A stretch of DNA of 38,710 nt, from positions 1 to 38,710 of the forward strand of contig CAJXWR010000012.1 in the NCBI GenBank assembly GCA_913062675.1, in the 5' to 3' direction. A model generated the notes under the pieces. It was not told the DNA's origin. It ran no database searches and saw nothing but the letters and a program-made list of their open reading frames with translations. The position numbers and the translations under genes are program-made. Below, piece after piece: positions 1 to 8,788 of this stretch (positions within the stretch are counted from its first letter, which is position 1; the number at the start of each line of letters is the position of its first letter). The stretch comes from an uncultured Trueperaceae bacterium (GTDB taxonomy: Bacteria; Deinococcota; Deinococci; Deinococcales; Trueperaceae).

Positions 1-546
1 GGCAAAGTCGAGCGGGAAGGGAAGAGGACCGTCGAGGAGCGTGGCGAGCACCCATCCCGAAAGGAGCGCCAGGCCACCACCAATCGCGTTGCGCAAGGCC
101 CAGAAGGTGCCCAGGCGATAGTGGGGTACCACCTTGGCGGTCACGTCGGCGAAGGGAACGCCGCCCACGCCGCCCGCGATGGCGCTCACGCCGAGCGAGG
201 TGAGGACGATGGCGATGACGAGTCCCGGGGAGGCGCCGAGCGTGAAGACGGCCACCGTCATCAACACGTACGCAAGGACGCGTACCGTCGAGGCGCGTCG
301 GTACACCGGCAACTTGAACGGTTGATGCGCCAGGCGGCTCGCGACGAATAGTTGGGGGACGTACCAGCCGCCCGTCCGCACCGCGGGAATCAGCCCAATC
401 GCCCAAGCGGGGGCGCCGAGCACGGCGAGGAACGGTGCGAGCACCAAGGAATTGTGGAAGAACGCCTCCCCGCCGTTGACGAGAACGCCGTTGTACACCC
501 CGAGCCAGAAGTTTCGGTTGGGTTCCCCGAGCCCCTTCGCGCGCAT
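1..546 (-). CDS. MFS-type membrane transporter, 3' end cut off by window edge
   Basis: The minus strand is open from an ATG at 546 to the window edge, giving 182 residues with no stop. After a short polar start (MRAKGLGEPNRNFWLG) come long hydrophobic stretches: roughly residues 17-60, 90-125 and 145-175. There are short basic loops between them (for example RLAHQPFKLPVYRRAS). The pattern of four to six N-terminal helices with basic cytoplasmic loops fits the N-terminal half of a major facilitator transporter. The substrate cannot be told. The start is supported by a TAGCAT hexamer at 558-553 on the minus strand, six bases before the ATG, with no Shine-Dalgarno sequence, so the mRNA may be leaderless. 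It is divergent from the potassium channel gene. The family call is inference from hydropathy and composition. Confidence 0.6.
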   Translation of the reverse strand, partial: MRAKGLGEPNRNFWLGVYNGVLVNGGEAFFHNSLVLAPFLAVLGAPAWAIGLIPAVRTGGWYVPQLFVASRLAHQPFKLPVYRRASTVRVLAYVLMTVAVFTLGASPGLVIAIVLTSLGVSAIAGGVGGVPFADVTAKVVPHYRLGTFWALRNAIGGGLALLSGWVLATLLDGPLPFPLDFA

Positions 547-612
547 TCGAACATGCTACGCCCAACCCGGAAATTTTGCGCCCGGTGCGCGCCGGTTCGG
601 TAGCCTGACGCC
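547..612. promoter_or_regulatory. Divergent leaderless promoters for the MFS and K+ channel genes
   Basis: Two back-to-back -10-like hexamers are visible. TAGCAT lies on the minus strand at 558-553 and TAGCCT on the plus strand at 601-606. Each ends exactly six bases before its start codon (546 and 613), and neither gene has a Shine-Dalgarno sequence. On the plus side TTGCGC at 576-581 is a weak -35 candidate with a 19-base spacer. This is the geometry expected for leaderless transcripts. Confidence 0.6.
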
Positions 613-1431
613 ATGAACCTGCGCGACCAACTCGGTGACATCATCTTCGAGACGAACACGCCACTGGCGCGAGGGTTCGACGTGGCCCTTCTCGTCGCCA
701 TCCTCGCGAGCGTGAGCCTGGTGCTGCTCGAGAGCGTCGCCTCGGTTCGCGCGCAGTACGTGGAGGTGCTCCGCGCCGCCGAGTGGGGGTTCACGATCCT
801 CTTCACCGTCGAGTACGGCCTGCGCCTCTGGACGGCAAGGAAACCGTGGGCGTACGCCCGGAGTTTCTACGGCGTGATTGACCTTCTCGCCATCCTCCCG
901 ACGTACGCCAGCCTTTTCATCGCCGGGTCGCAGTACCTGCTCGTCGTCCGCGCCTTGAGGTTGCTTCGCGTCTTCCGCGTGTTCAAGGCCGTCCGGTACC
1001 TCGGGGAGGCCAACGTGCTGGGGCGGGCGTTGCGGGCGAGTCGCGAGAAGATCACCGTCTTCTTGTTCACCGTCCTCACGCTGGTGCTCGTCATCGGTTC
1101 GATCATGTACCTCGTCGAGGGTCCCGAGAATGGGTTCGACAGCATCCCCATCGCCATCTACTGGGCCATCGTCACGCTCACGACCGTTGGCTATGGGGAC
1201 GTGGCGCCCGGCACGGCGCTCGGCAAGGCACTCGCGTCGGTCGTGATGATCCTCGGGTACGGCATCATCGCCGTCCCCACCGGCATCGTGACGACCGAAA
1301 TCTCGCGGGCGTCGCGGCCCCCGAGAGATCTGCGCGCCTGCTCGCAATGCGGCGCGACGGGGCATGAACCCGATGCGCGCTACTGCCGCAAGTGCGGCGC
1401 GGAGCTCGAGGAGGAGGTGGAGAAGACGTGA
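613..1431 (+). CDS. Voltage-gated K+ channel (Kv/KvAP-like) with C-terminal zinc ribbon
   Basis: A 272-residue six-helix potassium channel of the inner membrane. Helices S1-S3 run from about residue 22 to 108. The S4 voltage sensor shows the periodic charges R113, R116, R119, R122 and K125. S5 follows at about 146-168, then a pore loop with the K+ selectivity filter TVGYGD at 191-196 and S6 at about 203-228. The cytoplasmic tail ends in a treble of C243-x2-C246 and C258-x2-C261, a zinc-ribbon knuckle that is not part of the classical channel. The ATG has a TAGCCT hexamer six bases upstream instead of a ribosome binding site. Its stop overlaps the GTG of the next gene (GTGA), so the channel is translationally coupled to a sugar phosphorylase. 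The channel family is certain; the ribbon's role (assembly, sensing or docking) is unknown. Confidence 0.93.
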   Translation: MNLRDQLGDIIFETNTPLARGFDVALLVAILASVSLVLLESVASVRAQYVEVLRAAEWGFTILFTVEYGLRLWTARKPWAYARSFYGVIDLLAILPTYASLFIAGSQYLLVVRALRLLRVFRVFKAVRYLGEANVLGRALRASREKITVFLFTVLTLVLVIGSIMYLVEGPENGFDSIPIAIYWAIVTLTTVGYGDVAPGTALGKALASVVMILGYGIIAVPTGIVTTEISRASRPPRDLRACSQCGATGHEPDARYCRKCGAELEEEVEKT

Positions 1432-3806
1432 AGGAAGCGCAATCCTGGTTCCTGCAAGCGCAAGGGTTCGATGACGCGCTGATCGCGCGCGACGGCAGCA
1501 ACTTTCTCACGGGGAATGGGTACCTCGGGGTGCGGGGCACGCTCGACCCGTGGCGCGCTGACCGGTACCCCGCCATCACCGTGTCGGATACGTACGACAT
1601 GGCGGATGGCCGCTGGCGGGAGTTGTGCACCGTTCCCAATGGCCTCTACGCATCGCTCCATGACGAGGCGGGCAGAGCGTTGCTCGATGCCGTTTCGCCC
1701 GACGTGCTCACCCGCACGCTCGACCTCCGCGATGGCGTGCTTCGGCACGACTACGCACCACCGGCGGAGGATGCGCCGCGCATCACGGTGCAGCGATTCG
1801 CGAGCCTGGGTGACCTGCACCTCGTCGTGACCCACCTGTCGTTGCACGCGCCCGAAGGTGGACGCTTCACCCTCGACGCGGGCATCGACACGCACGTGTG
1901 GAGCCTGAACGGGAATCACTTCGCCCGCATGGAACCCCTCGCGCACGACGCGGACGGCACGGCGCTCGATGGACCGCTTCTCGGCGTCGCGTGCCGCACG
2001 GTGGAGCGTGGAACGCAGATCGAAGTGCGCGAGGGCCTCCGTATCGATGCGGAGAACGGCGCCACGTTCGAGACCCAAGCCCTTCCCTTCGAGGGCGACG
2101 ACGGTCGTCTTCTGCGACGCGTCACCCTCGACTTTCCCGCGGGAGCCACGGTGCACGTGACGCGCGCCTTCGCGGTCACGACTTCCAACGACGTCGACCC
2201 CGCCACCGACGTGGTGGGCGACCCGGCCGCCGCGGCAGAAGCGAGCGTGACGCGCGCCCTCGAGGCAGGCTGGGATGCTCTTCACGGTGCGCAGCGGGCC
2301 GCTTGGGATGCCTTCTGGGCGGTGTCGGACGTGCAGATCGAAGGGGAGGACGACGCCCAGTGTGCACTGCGGTTCGGCATCTACCAGAATCGGCTTGCCA
2401 CTCCGGCGCACAGTGACCGACTCCCCATCGGCGCGCGTGGCCTGTCGTGCCAGGCGTACCAGGGTGCCGCCTTCTGGGACCAGGAGACGTACAACCTCGA
2501 CGTGTTCCTCCACACGCACCCCGAGGTGGCGCGCAACCTCCTGACGTACCGCTGGCGCACCCTCAACGGCGCGCGGGAGAAGGCGAAGCGACTCGGCTAC
2601 GAGGGCGCCTACTACGCCTGGATCAGTGGTGATGATGGTGAGGAGTTGTGCCCCGACTGGTTCTTCCGCGAGGTGATCACCGGCCGCGAGATTCGAAACC
2701 ACTTCAACGACCAGCAAATCCACGTCAGTCCCGACATTGCCGTGACGATTCGCGAGTACCTCGACGCGACTGGGGACGAGGCGTTCCTCATCGAGCACGG
2801 CGCGGAAATCGTGTTCGAGGTGGCCCGCTTCCTGGCGTCGCGCGTCTCCTGGATCCCTCATCGCAAGCGCTACGAGATTCACCGCGTGCTCGGGCCCGAC
2901 GAGTACCACGAGTTCGTCGACGACAATGCCTTCACGAACCACCAGGCGCGGCACGCGCTGCGCTTCGCACTCGACGTGCGCGACGTGTTGAAGCGCAGCG
3001 CCCCGCATCGACTCGCCGAACTCGACGCCACGCTCGACGTCACCCCCGAAGAGGTGGACGCCTGGAGGCACGTGGCCGAGAACCTGCATTGCCCCGAGCC
3101 GGATCCCGCCACGCATCGCATCGAGCAGTTCCGCGACTACTTCACCCTGGAGGACGTCCGACCCGCCGACCTCAAGGCTCGACTGCTCGACCCGAGCGAG
3201 TACTGGGGTTGGCCCATCGGGGTGGCCGTGCACACGCAGGTGCTCAAACAGGCGGACGTACTTCAACTCCTCGTACAGGACGTCGACACGCCTCGCGAGA
3301 CGCTCGAAGCCAACTACGCGTACTACGAGCCCCGCACCCAACACGGCAGTTCGCTCAGCCCCTCGGTGCACGCCATCGCGGCGGCGCGCCTCGGGCTGGC
3401 GGGCGACGCCCACCGGTACTTCATGAAGAGTGCGCTCGTCGACCTCGAGGGCGACTTCAAGGCGGTCAGTGGCGGTACGTTCATCGGGGGCGTCCACACC
3501 GCCGCGTGCGCCGGCACCTGGCAAGCGGCCGTGTACGGTTTCGGGGGCTTGCGCGTCCATCCCGACCGCCTCGAGATTGACCCGCTCCTGCCCGAGGGCT
3601 GGACGCGCTTGCGGTACGCCGCCATGCGGCACGGACAACGCGTATGGGTCACCGTAACCCCCGACCAGGTGAGCGTGACGGCTGACGAGGCGAACATGCA
3701 TCCCGTTCCCCTCGACGTCAGTGACCAACGATTCGACCTTGCGCCCGGCGCCACCCAAGACGTCGCGGGCGCAACCCGTAAGTCCCATGAAGGAGGACGA
3801 GCATGA
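1428..3806 (+). CDS. GH65 family disaccharide phosphorylase (maltose/trehalose/kojibiose type)
   Basis: A cytoplasmic 792-residue enzyme of glycoside hydrolase family 65, which splits alpha-glucosides with phosphate to give beta-glucose 1-phosphate. Family landmarks appear in order. They are the N-terminal [13 protein letters not shown] signature near residue 26, AFWDQETY before the (alpha/alpha)6 barrel, the GPDEYHE segment at 489-495 that carries the catalytic acid region, KQADVLQL near residue 607, [17 protein letters not shown], and [14 protein letters not shown] near the C-terminus. The length is normal for the family. The GTG start at 1428 was chosen because GGAGGAGGTGG lies just upstream and the residues before it do not fit the family. 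It overlaps the channel stop by four bases, and its own stop overlaps the next gene (ATGA). The substrate cannot be assigned, and no beta-phosphoglucomutase is adjacent, unlike many GH65 loci. Confidence 0.9.
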   Translation: MKEAQSWFLQAQGFDDALIARDGSNFLTGNGYLGVRGTLDPWRADRYPAITVSDTYDMADGRWRELCTVPNGLYASLHDEAGRALLDAVSPDVLTRTLDLRDGVLRHDYAPPAEDAPRITVQRFASLGDLHLVVTHLSLHAPEGGRFTLDAGIDTHVWSLNGNHFARMEPLAHDADGTALDGPLLGVACRTVERGTQIEVREGLRIDAENGATFETQALPFEGDDGRLLRRVTLDFPAGATVHVTRAFAVTTSNDVDPATDVVGDPAAAAEASVTRALEAGWDALHGAQRAAWDAFWAVSDVQIEGEDDAQCALRFGIYQNRLATPAHSDRLPIGARGLSCQAYQGAAFWDQETYNLDVFLHTHPEVARNLLTYRWRTLNGAREKAKRLGYEGAYYAWISGDDGEELCPDWFFREVITGREIRNHFNDQQIHVSPDIAVTIREYLDATGDEAFLIEHGAEIVFEVARFLASRVSWIPHRKRYEIHRVLGPDEYHEFVDDNAFTNHQARHALRFALDVRDVLKRSAPHRLAELDATLDVTPEEVDAWRHVAENLHCPEPDPATHRIEQFRDYFTLEDVRPADLKARLLDPSEYWGWPIGVAVHTQVLKQADVLQLLVQDVDTPRETLEANYAYYEPRTQHGSSLSPSVHAIAAARLGLAGDAHRYFMKSALVDLEGDFKAVSGGTFIGGVHTAACAGTWQAAVYGFGGLRVHPDRLEIDPLLPEGWTRLRYAAMRHGQRVWVTVTPDQVSVTADEANMHPVPLDVSDQRFDLAPGATQDVAGATRKSHEGGRA

Positions 3807-4708
3807 CCCACCCAGAAACCCCAGTACGGGCCGACGCCGGCGGGACGTTCAAGCTTGGCGGTGACCATGAGGTCGCCCGCCTCGGATTCGGCGCCATGCG
3901 CATCACCGGACCCGGCGTGTGGGGTGACCCCATCGACCCGGCCGAGGCGCACCGCGTTCTGAAGCGCCTTCCCGATTTGGGCGTCACGCTCATCGACACG
4001 GCCGACAGTTACGGACCGTTCGTGAGCGAAGACCTGCTCCGCGAGACGTTGCATCCCTACGAAGGCATGCTCATCGCCACCAAGGGTGGTCTCACGAGGC
4101 ACGGGCCCGACGTCTGGAAACCCGTCGGCAGGCCGGAGTACCTGAGGCAATGCGTCCTCATGAGCCTCCGCAGGCTCGGGGTCGACCAGATCGACCTTTG
4201 GCAGCTTCACCGGATCGATCCGGCGGTCCCGCGCGACGAGCAGTTCGGCGTGATGAAGGCCATGCAGGACGAGGGCCTGATTCGTCACCTCGGGTTGAGC
4301 CAGGTGACGGTGGAGGAGATCGAGGCGGCGCGCGAGGTGTTCGACGTGGCGACGGTGCAAAACCTGTACCACCTGGCGCGGCGCGATAGTGAGGACGTGC
4401 TCGACTACTGCGAAGTGGAAGGGATTGGCTTCATCCCTTGGTACCCGCTTGCTGCCGGGACGCTCGCGCAACCGGGCACGGTGCTCGACGCGGTGGCGGA
4501 GCGGCACGGCGCGACGTACGCGCAGGTGGCGCTTGCCTGGCTCCTCGCCAAGAGCCCGGTCATGCTGCCCATTCCGGGGACGGGCAAGGTGGCGCACCTC
4601 GAGGAGAACGTGGCGGCCGTGCAGGTTGCGTTGACAGAGCAGGAGGTCAAGCAACTCGATGCGGCGGGGCGTGACGCCTGGGAGGCGGAGCAAGCGGCCG
4701 CCTCGTAA
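3803..4708 (+). CDS. Aldo/keto reductase
   Basis: A 301-residue cytoplasmic NADPH-dependent oxidoreductase of the aldo/keto reductase superfamily. The catalytic tetrad is visible: D65 in [10 protein letters not shown]70 in the same motif, K94 in IATKGG and H136 in WQLHRID. Later motifs include [15 protein letters not shown] and the cofactor-phosphate segment [15 protein letters not shown]. The ATG is preceded by AAGGAGGACGAGC, a strong ribosome binding site inside the end of the phosphorylase gene, and overlaps its stop by four bases. It is the last gene of the channel-phosphorylase-reductase operon and probably reduces an aldehyde or ketose related to that sugar pathway. The substrate is inference. 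No clear terminator hairpin was seen in the 32-base gap to the convergent cyclase gene. Confidence 0.92.
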   Translation: MTHPETPVRADAGGTFKLGGDHEVARLGFGAMRITGPGVWGDPIDPAEAHRVLKRLPDLGVTLIDTADSYGPFVSEDLLRETLHPYEGMLIATKGGLTRHGPDVWKPVGRPEYLRQCVLMSLRRLGVDQIDLWQLHRIDPAVPRDEQFGVMKAMQDEGLIRHLGLSQVTVEEIEAAREVFDVATVQNLYHLARRDSEDVLDYCEVEGIGFIPWYPLAAGTLAQPGTVLDAVAERHGATYAQVALAWLLAKSPVMLPIPGTGKVAHLEENVAAVQVALTEQEVKQLDAAGRDAWEAEQAAAS

Positions 4709-4740
4709 ACCGACCGATCACTACAAGACGCGAAGGGGCA

Positions 4741-6357
4741 TCAGTTCGATTCGGTCGTCGCGTTTGGACCGATGCCCTCCGGTCCCGTCGCAGTATGCGG
4801 TGCGAGGCAGGTGCGGTTTCGTCCCTCGACCTTCGCCCGGTAGAGCGCTTCGTCCGCGGCGTTCACCAGGTCCGATGGTGATGGCTGGGCAGCGAGCTCG
4901 GCCACGCCAAGCGAGCACGTGAAGCGCAGCTCGGTACCATCCGCTAGGTGAAGCACGTGCCCCTCGATAGCGCTCCGAACCCGCTCGGCAACCTCCTCAC
5001 CCGCCTCGAGATTCGTGCGCGGCAGCAGCATGGCGAACTCCTCGCCCCCCACGCGGTACAGCGCATCCGATGCGCGCAATGCGCCCGCGGCAAGCGCGGC
5101 GAACGACCGCAAGGCGGTGTCGCCCACGCCGTGCCCATACGCGTCGTTGACGTTCTTGAAGTGGTCGAGGTCTGCCACGGCCACGCATAGCGACTCGCCG
5201 TACCGATGCGCACGCTCCACCGAGCGTGCTAGGTCGGCGTCGAACGCGCGCCGGTTCGAAAGGCCGGTGAGCGCGTCCACCAACGCATCTCGCTCGAAGG
5301 TGCGTCGTTGCCGCAGCACGCGAGCCACCCCCCAACCGAGGAAGAGGGAGAGGATGGCGAGCGTGATGACGATACCGACGGCCAAGGTCATCAGCGCTGG
5401 GTCGTTCAGGGGCGTGAGCGCACGAAGCGTACTCGGAGCCACCAGCGTCACGAACGCCCATGACAGCATGGCGTCCGCCCCGGCTTGGGCTGGATCCATC
5501 TCGATGCGGAAACCGGTGACCTGCTCGTTCGCGTCGATGGGCCACGCGTGCACGCGCCCTCGATCCACGCGGTACACCGTGGATTCCGTGGTCGGCAGCT
5601 GCCGCGGAACGCCGGGAAGGACCACGTCGATGGGCGCCTCACGCGCGTGCCGCAGGGCACGATGCCAATTCCCGTCGGTCGGTGGACGGAGTGCGAATCC
5701 ACCTCCAAGCACGAGGAAGGCTTCACTTGGGACGAACGCCTGGTCGAACGCGGCGAAGGCGCGCTCGAGGTGTCGTGTCGCGTCATACTCGACGAACAGG
5801 CCTCCCAGAACGGTGCGCCCCTCGGGACCGAGGATGGCGGCATGAAACCGCAGAAGCGGTGTTCTCACGCCATTCACGCGCCCAGCGCTCAGCTCGGAGA
5901 TGAACACGGTGCGAGGAGCCTGCAGGTCGCCCCCGTCGGCGAGGTCGGAGGTGGAGGGTAACGACCTGACCACGTCGACCGACGTGACGCCATCGGCGAG
6001 CAGCGTCAGGACGTCGGTGCCGTCGGCATCGACGACCCGGAGGCGCACGTACCGGCCCGACGTGCTGAGGAACCGCTGGAGGTAGCGTTCCGCCATGACG
6101 CGGTTGGCGGCGTTCGGGTTGGAGGCCACGGCAACGAGGGCAGGAACCGACGTGGCGACCACGACGTCGCCCGCCACGTTGGCTTGCGCCACCTCCAGAA
6201 TGGAGGCTGCGACCCGCAAGTCGGCCATCTCGCGCGCCTCGAGAAGCTCAAGGCGCTCGCCATGTAAGCGACCGTTGACGGGCAGGGTGAGCATCGCCAC
6301 GAAGCCCACCGAGGCGGAGAAGATGGCGAGCGACGCGAGGAGGGCGACGCGAACCAT
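4741..6357 (-). CDS. Membrane-bound diguanylate cyclase with extracytoplasmic sensor domain
   Basis: A 538-residue two-helix receptor. TM1 is at about 4-24, and a large outside domain at about 25-318 is probably Cache/CHASE-like; I cannot name the subfamily. TM2 is at about 321-345, followed by a C-terminal GGDEF domain from about 356. The active-site loop is GGEEF (437-441), the catalytic form that makes cyclic di-GMP from two GTP. The metal/substrate segment DLDHFKNVND is at 396-405. An intact RxxD product-inhibition site (RASD, 428-431) lies five residues before the loop, so feedback inhibition is likely. It starts seven bases after the stop of the DUF4139 gene and probably shares that transcript. 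The signal sensed is unknown. A partner EAL or PilZ gene is not nearby, though a pilin operon lies elsewhere in the window. Confidence 0.92.
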   Translation of the reverse strand: MVRVALLASLAIFSASVGFVAMLTLPVNGRLHGERLELLEAREMADLRVAASILEVAQANVAGDVVVATSVPALVAVASNPNAANRVMAERYLQRFLSTSGRYVRLRVVDADGTDVLTLLADGVTSVDVVRSLPSTSDLADGGDLQAPRTVFISELSAGRVNGVRTPLLRFHAAILGPEGRTVLGGLFVEYDATRHLERAFAAFDQAFVPSEAFLVLGGGFALRPPTDGNWHRALRHAREAPIDVVLPGVPRQLPTTESTVYRVDRGRVHAWPIDANEQVTGFRIEMDPAQAGADAMLSWAFVTLVAPSTLRALTPLNDPALMTLAVGIVITLAILSLFLGWGVARVLRQRRTFERDALVDALTGLSNRRAFDADLARSVERAHRYGESLCVAVADLDHFKNVNDAYGHGVGDTALRSFAALAAGALRASDALYRVGGEEFAMLLPRTNLEAGEEVAERVRSAIEGHVLHLADGTELRFTCSLGVAELAAQPSPSDLVNAADEALYRAKVEGRNRTCLAPHTATGPEGIGPNATTESN

Positions 6358-6364
6358 GAGGCCG

Positions 6365-8401
6365 CTACCGGGCGGTGAGGGCTCGAATCGCGTCGCTCAA
6401 GCGCGCCTGCGCTTCCCGCACGCTCGCCTCGAGCGACGTCAGCACGCTGCGGGTCTCCTGCAAGGAATCCTCGAGTGAGGTCAGGTCGGCCACGTAGCGG
6501 CGATATAGGGGACTCTCCTGATCGAGGACGGCCATGTTTTCCCGAATGCGCGCTTGCTCACCCGCCAACGTCTCGCGTTCCTGCCGGACGGTCGAGAGGC
6601 GCGCCTCGAGATTCGCAAGGTCGCGCTGTGCAGCGAGGACCTCCTCGAGTGCTGCCCGGTCGGCACGACTCCACGTGTCGTTGCGAAGGAGCACCGCGAG
6701 GTCGTCGCTCGAGACGTTCTGGACCAGGAGTGAGCGTTCTGTCAGGCGTTCGAGCATCACGTCGAACGTGCAGGGGTCGGTCATGGCGCAGCGAACCTGC
6801 ACGGGAAGGTCGGGAATCGACTCCGGTTCGGCGCCGCCTGCGCCATCAAGTTGCACGCCGAAGCGCCACGCGGCATCACTCTGGAGCGGTGCGGGGCCTG
6901 AGGGCTTGACGATCGTCCAACCCGCCTGCAGCGGTACCTCCACGACCAGCACGCGCGCCTCATCATCGTCGCGTGCGACGCGCACGTTCGTCACGCTGCG
7001 TTCACGGACCTCACGAACGAGCATGCCACCCTCGAGGTAGGCGCGCTCCACCGTTTGGGTGGGTTGCGTGACTTCGCGCGACACGCGAACACCAAGGTCG
7101 CCAGCGAATCCCAGCCACCGCGTCGCGCCGGCCGGCAGGGTGGACGACAAGGCGTTGCCCTCGAAGCCGGTCTCCCCGTACAGCGTCACGGTGCCGGCGG
7201 GGAGCAGCACGTCCGACGTGTTGCGCAACCACACGGCGCGCCAGGGTTCGTTGCCGACGTCCACCACCGTCACGCGGTGCGCAGTGATCCGCTCCGTCAC
7301 GATGGGCACCATGATGGAGGACTGCCGCATCACGTCGACGGGATCGCGGACGGTGAAGGCGAAGGCGCTGGCCGTCGCCGACCCCGTCGCCGTGGCATCC
7401 GTCCCCGTTCCCAACAGGGAAGGTGCGGCCGACCGGAGGGCCATGCCACCGGGAGCTTCGAGTGACGCATCGGCGAAGCTGCCCTCATCCGTCTCCGGTC
7501 GACCCGTCCCCGTGACCGTGGGGGCAACCACCTCACGGTCGACGTAGCGCGGCTCGAACAAGGCGGTGCGGAACGCGACCGGTGCGCCGGCAAGCAGGGT
7601 GAGGTCGACGTCCTCCATGTCGAGGTCGGTTGGATTGTCCAGAATCGCCCAGCCCTGCAGGCTCGCGGTGCCCTCCTCCGCGACGACTAGGCGGTACGTC
7701 GGTTTCCATACCGGCATGGACCGCAGGTACTGCACGCGGACGCGTCGTTCACCCTCCCCCTCGAATCGCACGTGCACGCGCGCCGCGTCGCTGGCGCGAT
7801 CCTCCGCGATGGCAGCGAGGGCGGCGTCAAGCTCGGCCTGCAAGCCGAGGTCGTCGAACTGCAAGGTGGTGACCGAGGCAAGTGCGAAGCGTTGCAGGCC
7901 CGCCTCCGTCACGAGCGTCACGAACCAGGCCTCCCCGACGTCACTCGCGTCCCGTTCGACCGTCGTGACGACACCCCGGTGCGTATCGCTCGCAGTCAAC
8001 GTCACGACGGCGCCCCTCGCCTGGTGCAGCACGTCGGCGAGACTCTGCACGGCGCGAAGGTCGAAGGCGTAACTCGCGAGGCGGCGATCGAGCGCGTCGC
8101 GTGCCTCGTACTGCACGGCGCGCACGACACCCCCGTCGAAATCCTCGACGACCAGGCTTTGCAGCAGGTCGTCCATCGCGTCACTCGGGACGCGCAGGAT
8201 CCACTCGGTCGTGCCGGTCACGGTGCCCTCGTGAACGAAGGTGGCGACGCCGCTCGTCGTCACGACGAGTTCGCGGACGGGAAGCGCGTGCGTCTCGATC
8301 CGCGTGGGTTCCCCCTGCGCCAAGGCGAAGAACGACAGGAGGCACGCGGTCAGTATCGGCACGGAGCGCAAGAAGCCAGAGGAAAACGGGAATTGCGACA
8401 T
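6365..8401 (-). CDS. Exported DUF4139 (MuiA-like) protein with C-terminal coiled coil
   Basis: A 678-residue protein with an N-terminal signal peptide (about 1-29, hydrophobic core SVPILTACLLSFFALA). A middle beta-rich region carries the DUF4139 hallmark, with the segment YLRSMPVWKPTYRLVV followed by a short WAILDNPTDLDMEDVDLTL. The last ~100 residues are a charged helix rich in E, R, L and Q, typical of a coiled coil. DUF4139 proteins (mucoidy inhibitor A-like) have no established chemistry. The ATG at 8401 was chosen over upstream in-frame codons because it gives a clean signal peptide and a TAGCAT hexamer lies five bases before it. The diguanylate cyclase follows seven bases downstream, suggesting a shared envelope or surface role. 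It has no catalytic motif I recognise. Confidence 0.82.
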   Translation of the reverse strand: MSQFPFSSGFLRSVPILTACLLSFFALAQGEPTRIETHALPVRELVVTTSGVATFVHEGTVTGTTEWILRVPSDAMDDLLQSLVVEDFDGGVVRAVQYEARDALDRRLASYAFDLRAVQSLADVLHQARGAVVTLTASDTHRGVVTTVERDASDVGEAWFVTLVTEAGLQRFALASVTTLQFDDLGLQAELDAALAAIAEDRASDAARVHVRFEGEGERRVRVQYLRSMPVWKPTYRLVVAEEGTASLQGWAILDNPTDLDMEDVDLTLLAGAPVAFRTALFEPRYVDREVVAPTVTGTGRPETDEGSFADASLEAPGGMALRSAAPSLLGTGTDATATGSATASAFAFTVRDPVDVMRQSSIMVPIVTERITAHRVTVVDVGNEPWRAVWLRNTSDVLLPAGTVTLYGETGFEGNALSSTLPAGATRWLGFAGDLGVRVSREVTQPTQTVERAYLEGGMLVREVRERSVTNVRVARDDDEARVLVVEVPLQAGWTIVKPSGPAPLQSDAAWRFGVQLDGAGGAEPESIPDLPVQVRCAMTDPCTFDVMLERLTERSLLVQNVSSDDLAVLLRNDTWSRADRAALEEVLAAQRDLANLEARLSTVRQERETLAGEQARIRENMAVLDQESPLYRRYVADLTSLEDSLQETRSVLTSLEASVREAQARLSDAIRALTAR

Positions 8402-8406
8402 GCCGC

Positions 8407-8412
8407 ATGCTA
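8407..8412 (-). promoter_or_regulatory. Leaderless -10 hexamer for the DUF4139-cyclase operon
   Basis: TAGCAT on the minus strand lies five bases before the ATG at 8401, with no Shine-Dalgarno sequence between them. It matches the TANNNT pattern seen before several other first genes in this window. Confidence 0.5.
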
Positions 8413-8520
8413 CGCAATGCCGCGCCGCGACGCGGGTACTCATGCCGCTGCAACGTCGTAATCCCCACATGCCGGCGTGACCGTGCGGGCGTAGAGTACG
8501 AAGTGGAACAGGAGGTTCCC

Positions 8521-8736
8521 ATGGCGAAGAATGAAGGAACCATCGATCGCGTCATCCGCGTCGTGCTGGGTGTCGTACTCCTCGCACTCGTCCTTCTTGG
8601 AAACGTGACGGGCACGTGGGCTTGGGTGGCTGGCATCGCTGGCGTCGCCGCGCTCGCGACCGGTGCGCTCGGGTACTGCGGGTTGTACTCGGTGCTCGGC
8701 ATTCGCACCTGCCCGCTCCCCGAAAAGCAAGCCTGA
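8521..8736 (+). CDS. DUF2892 (YgaP-like transmembrane) small membrane protein
   Basis: A 71-residue membrane protein with two helices. Its opening GTIDRVIRVVLGVVLL and its closing ALGYCGLYSVLGIRTCPL match the DUF2892 family, the transmembrane part found alone or fused to rhodanese in YgaP. The two conserved cysteines, C53 and C64 by eye, are present. The ATG has an excellent ribosome binding site (CAGGAGGTTCCC). TAGAGT at 8492-8497 could be its -10 element, leaving a leader of about 20 bases. It is a single-gene unit, divergent from the DUF4139 gene and ended by a perfect palindrome. The function of stand-alone DUF2892 proteins is not established. Confidence 0.85.
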   Translation: MAKNEGTIDRVIRVVLGVVLLALVLLGNVTGTWAWVAGIAGVAALATGALGYCGLYSVLGIRTCPLPEKQA

Positions 8737-8758
8737 ACGTACGTTCCACACGATCGAT

Positions 8759-8788
8759 GTGCGCCGCGACGAATTCGTCGCGGCGCAC
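8759..8788. terminator. Perfect 30-base palindrome, bidirectional terminator
   Basis: Positions 8759-8773 and 8774-8788 are exact inverted copies (15-bp arms centred on GAATTC). It sits between the converging ends of the DUF2892 and rtcB genes, touching the rtcB stop codon. The flanking T runs are poor (CATTCTCCCTT on the plus side). It could also be a cruciform-forming or protein-binding site. Confidence 0.7.

Noticed and set aside
1380-3788. 802-codon open frame on the minus strand opposite the GH65 gene
   Set aside because: It mirrors a gene with clear GH65 motifs, has shadow composition (rich in R, V, E, H), no recognisable domain and no start signal. It is a by-product of high GC.
4709-4740. 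Terminator between the aldo/keto reductase and cyclase genes
   Set aside because: Only short inverted copies (CGACCGA and TCGGTCG) with a loop of about 40 bases, partly inside the cyclase gene. Not convincing.
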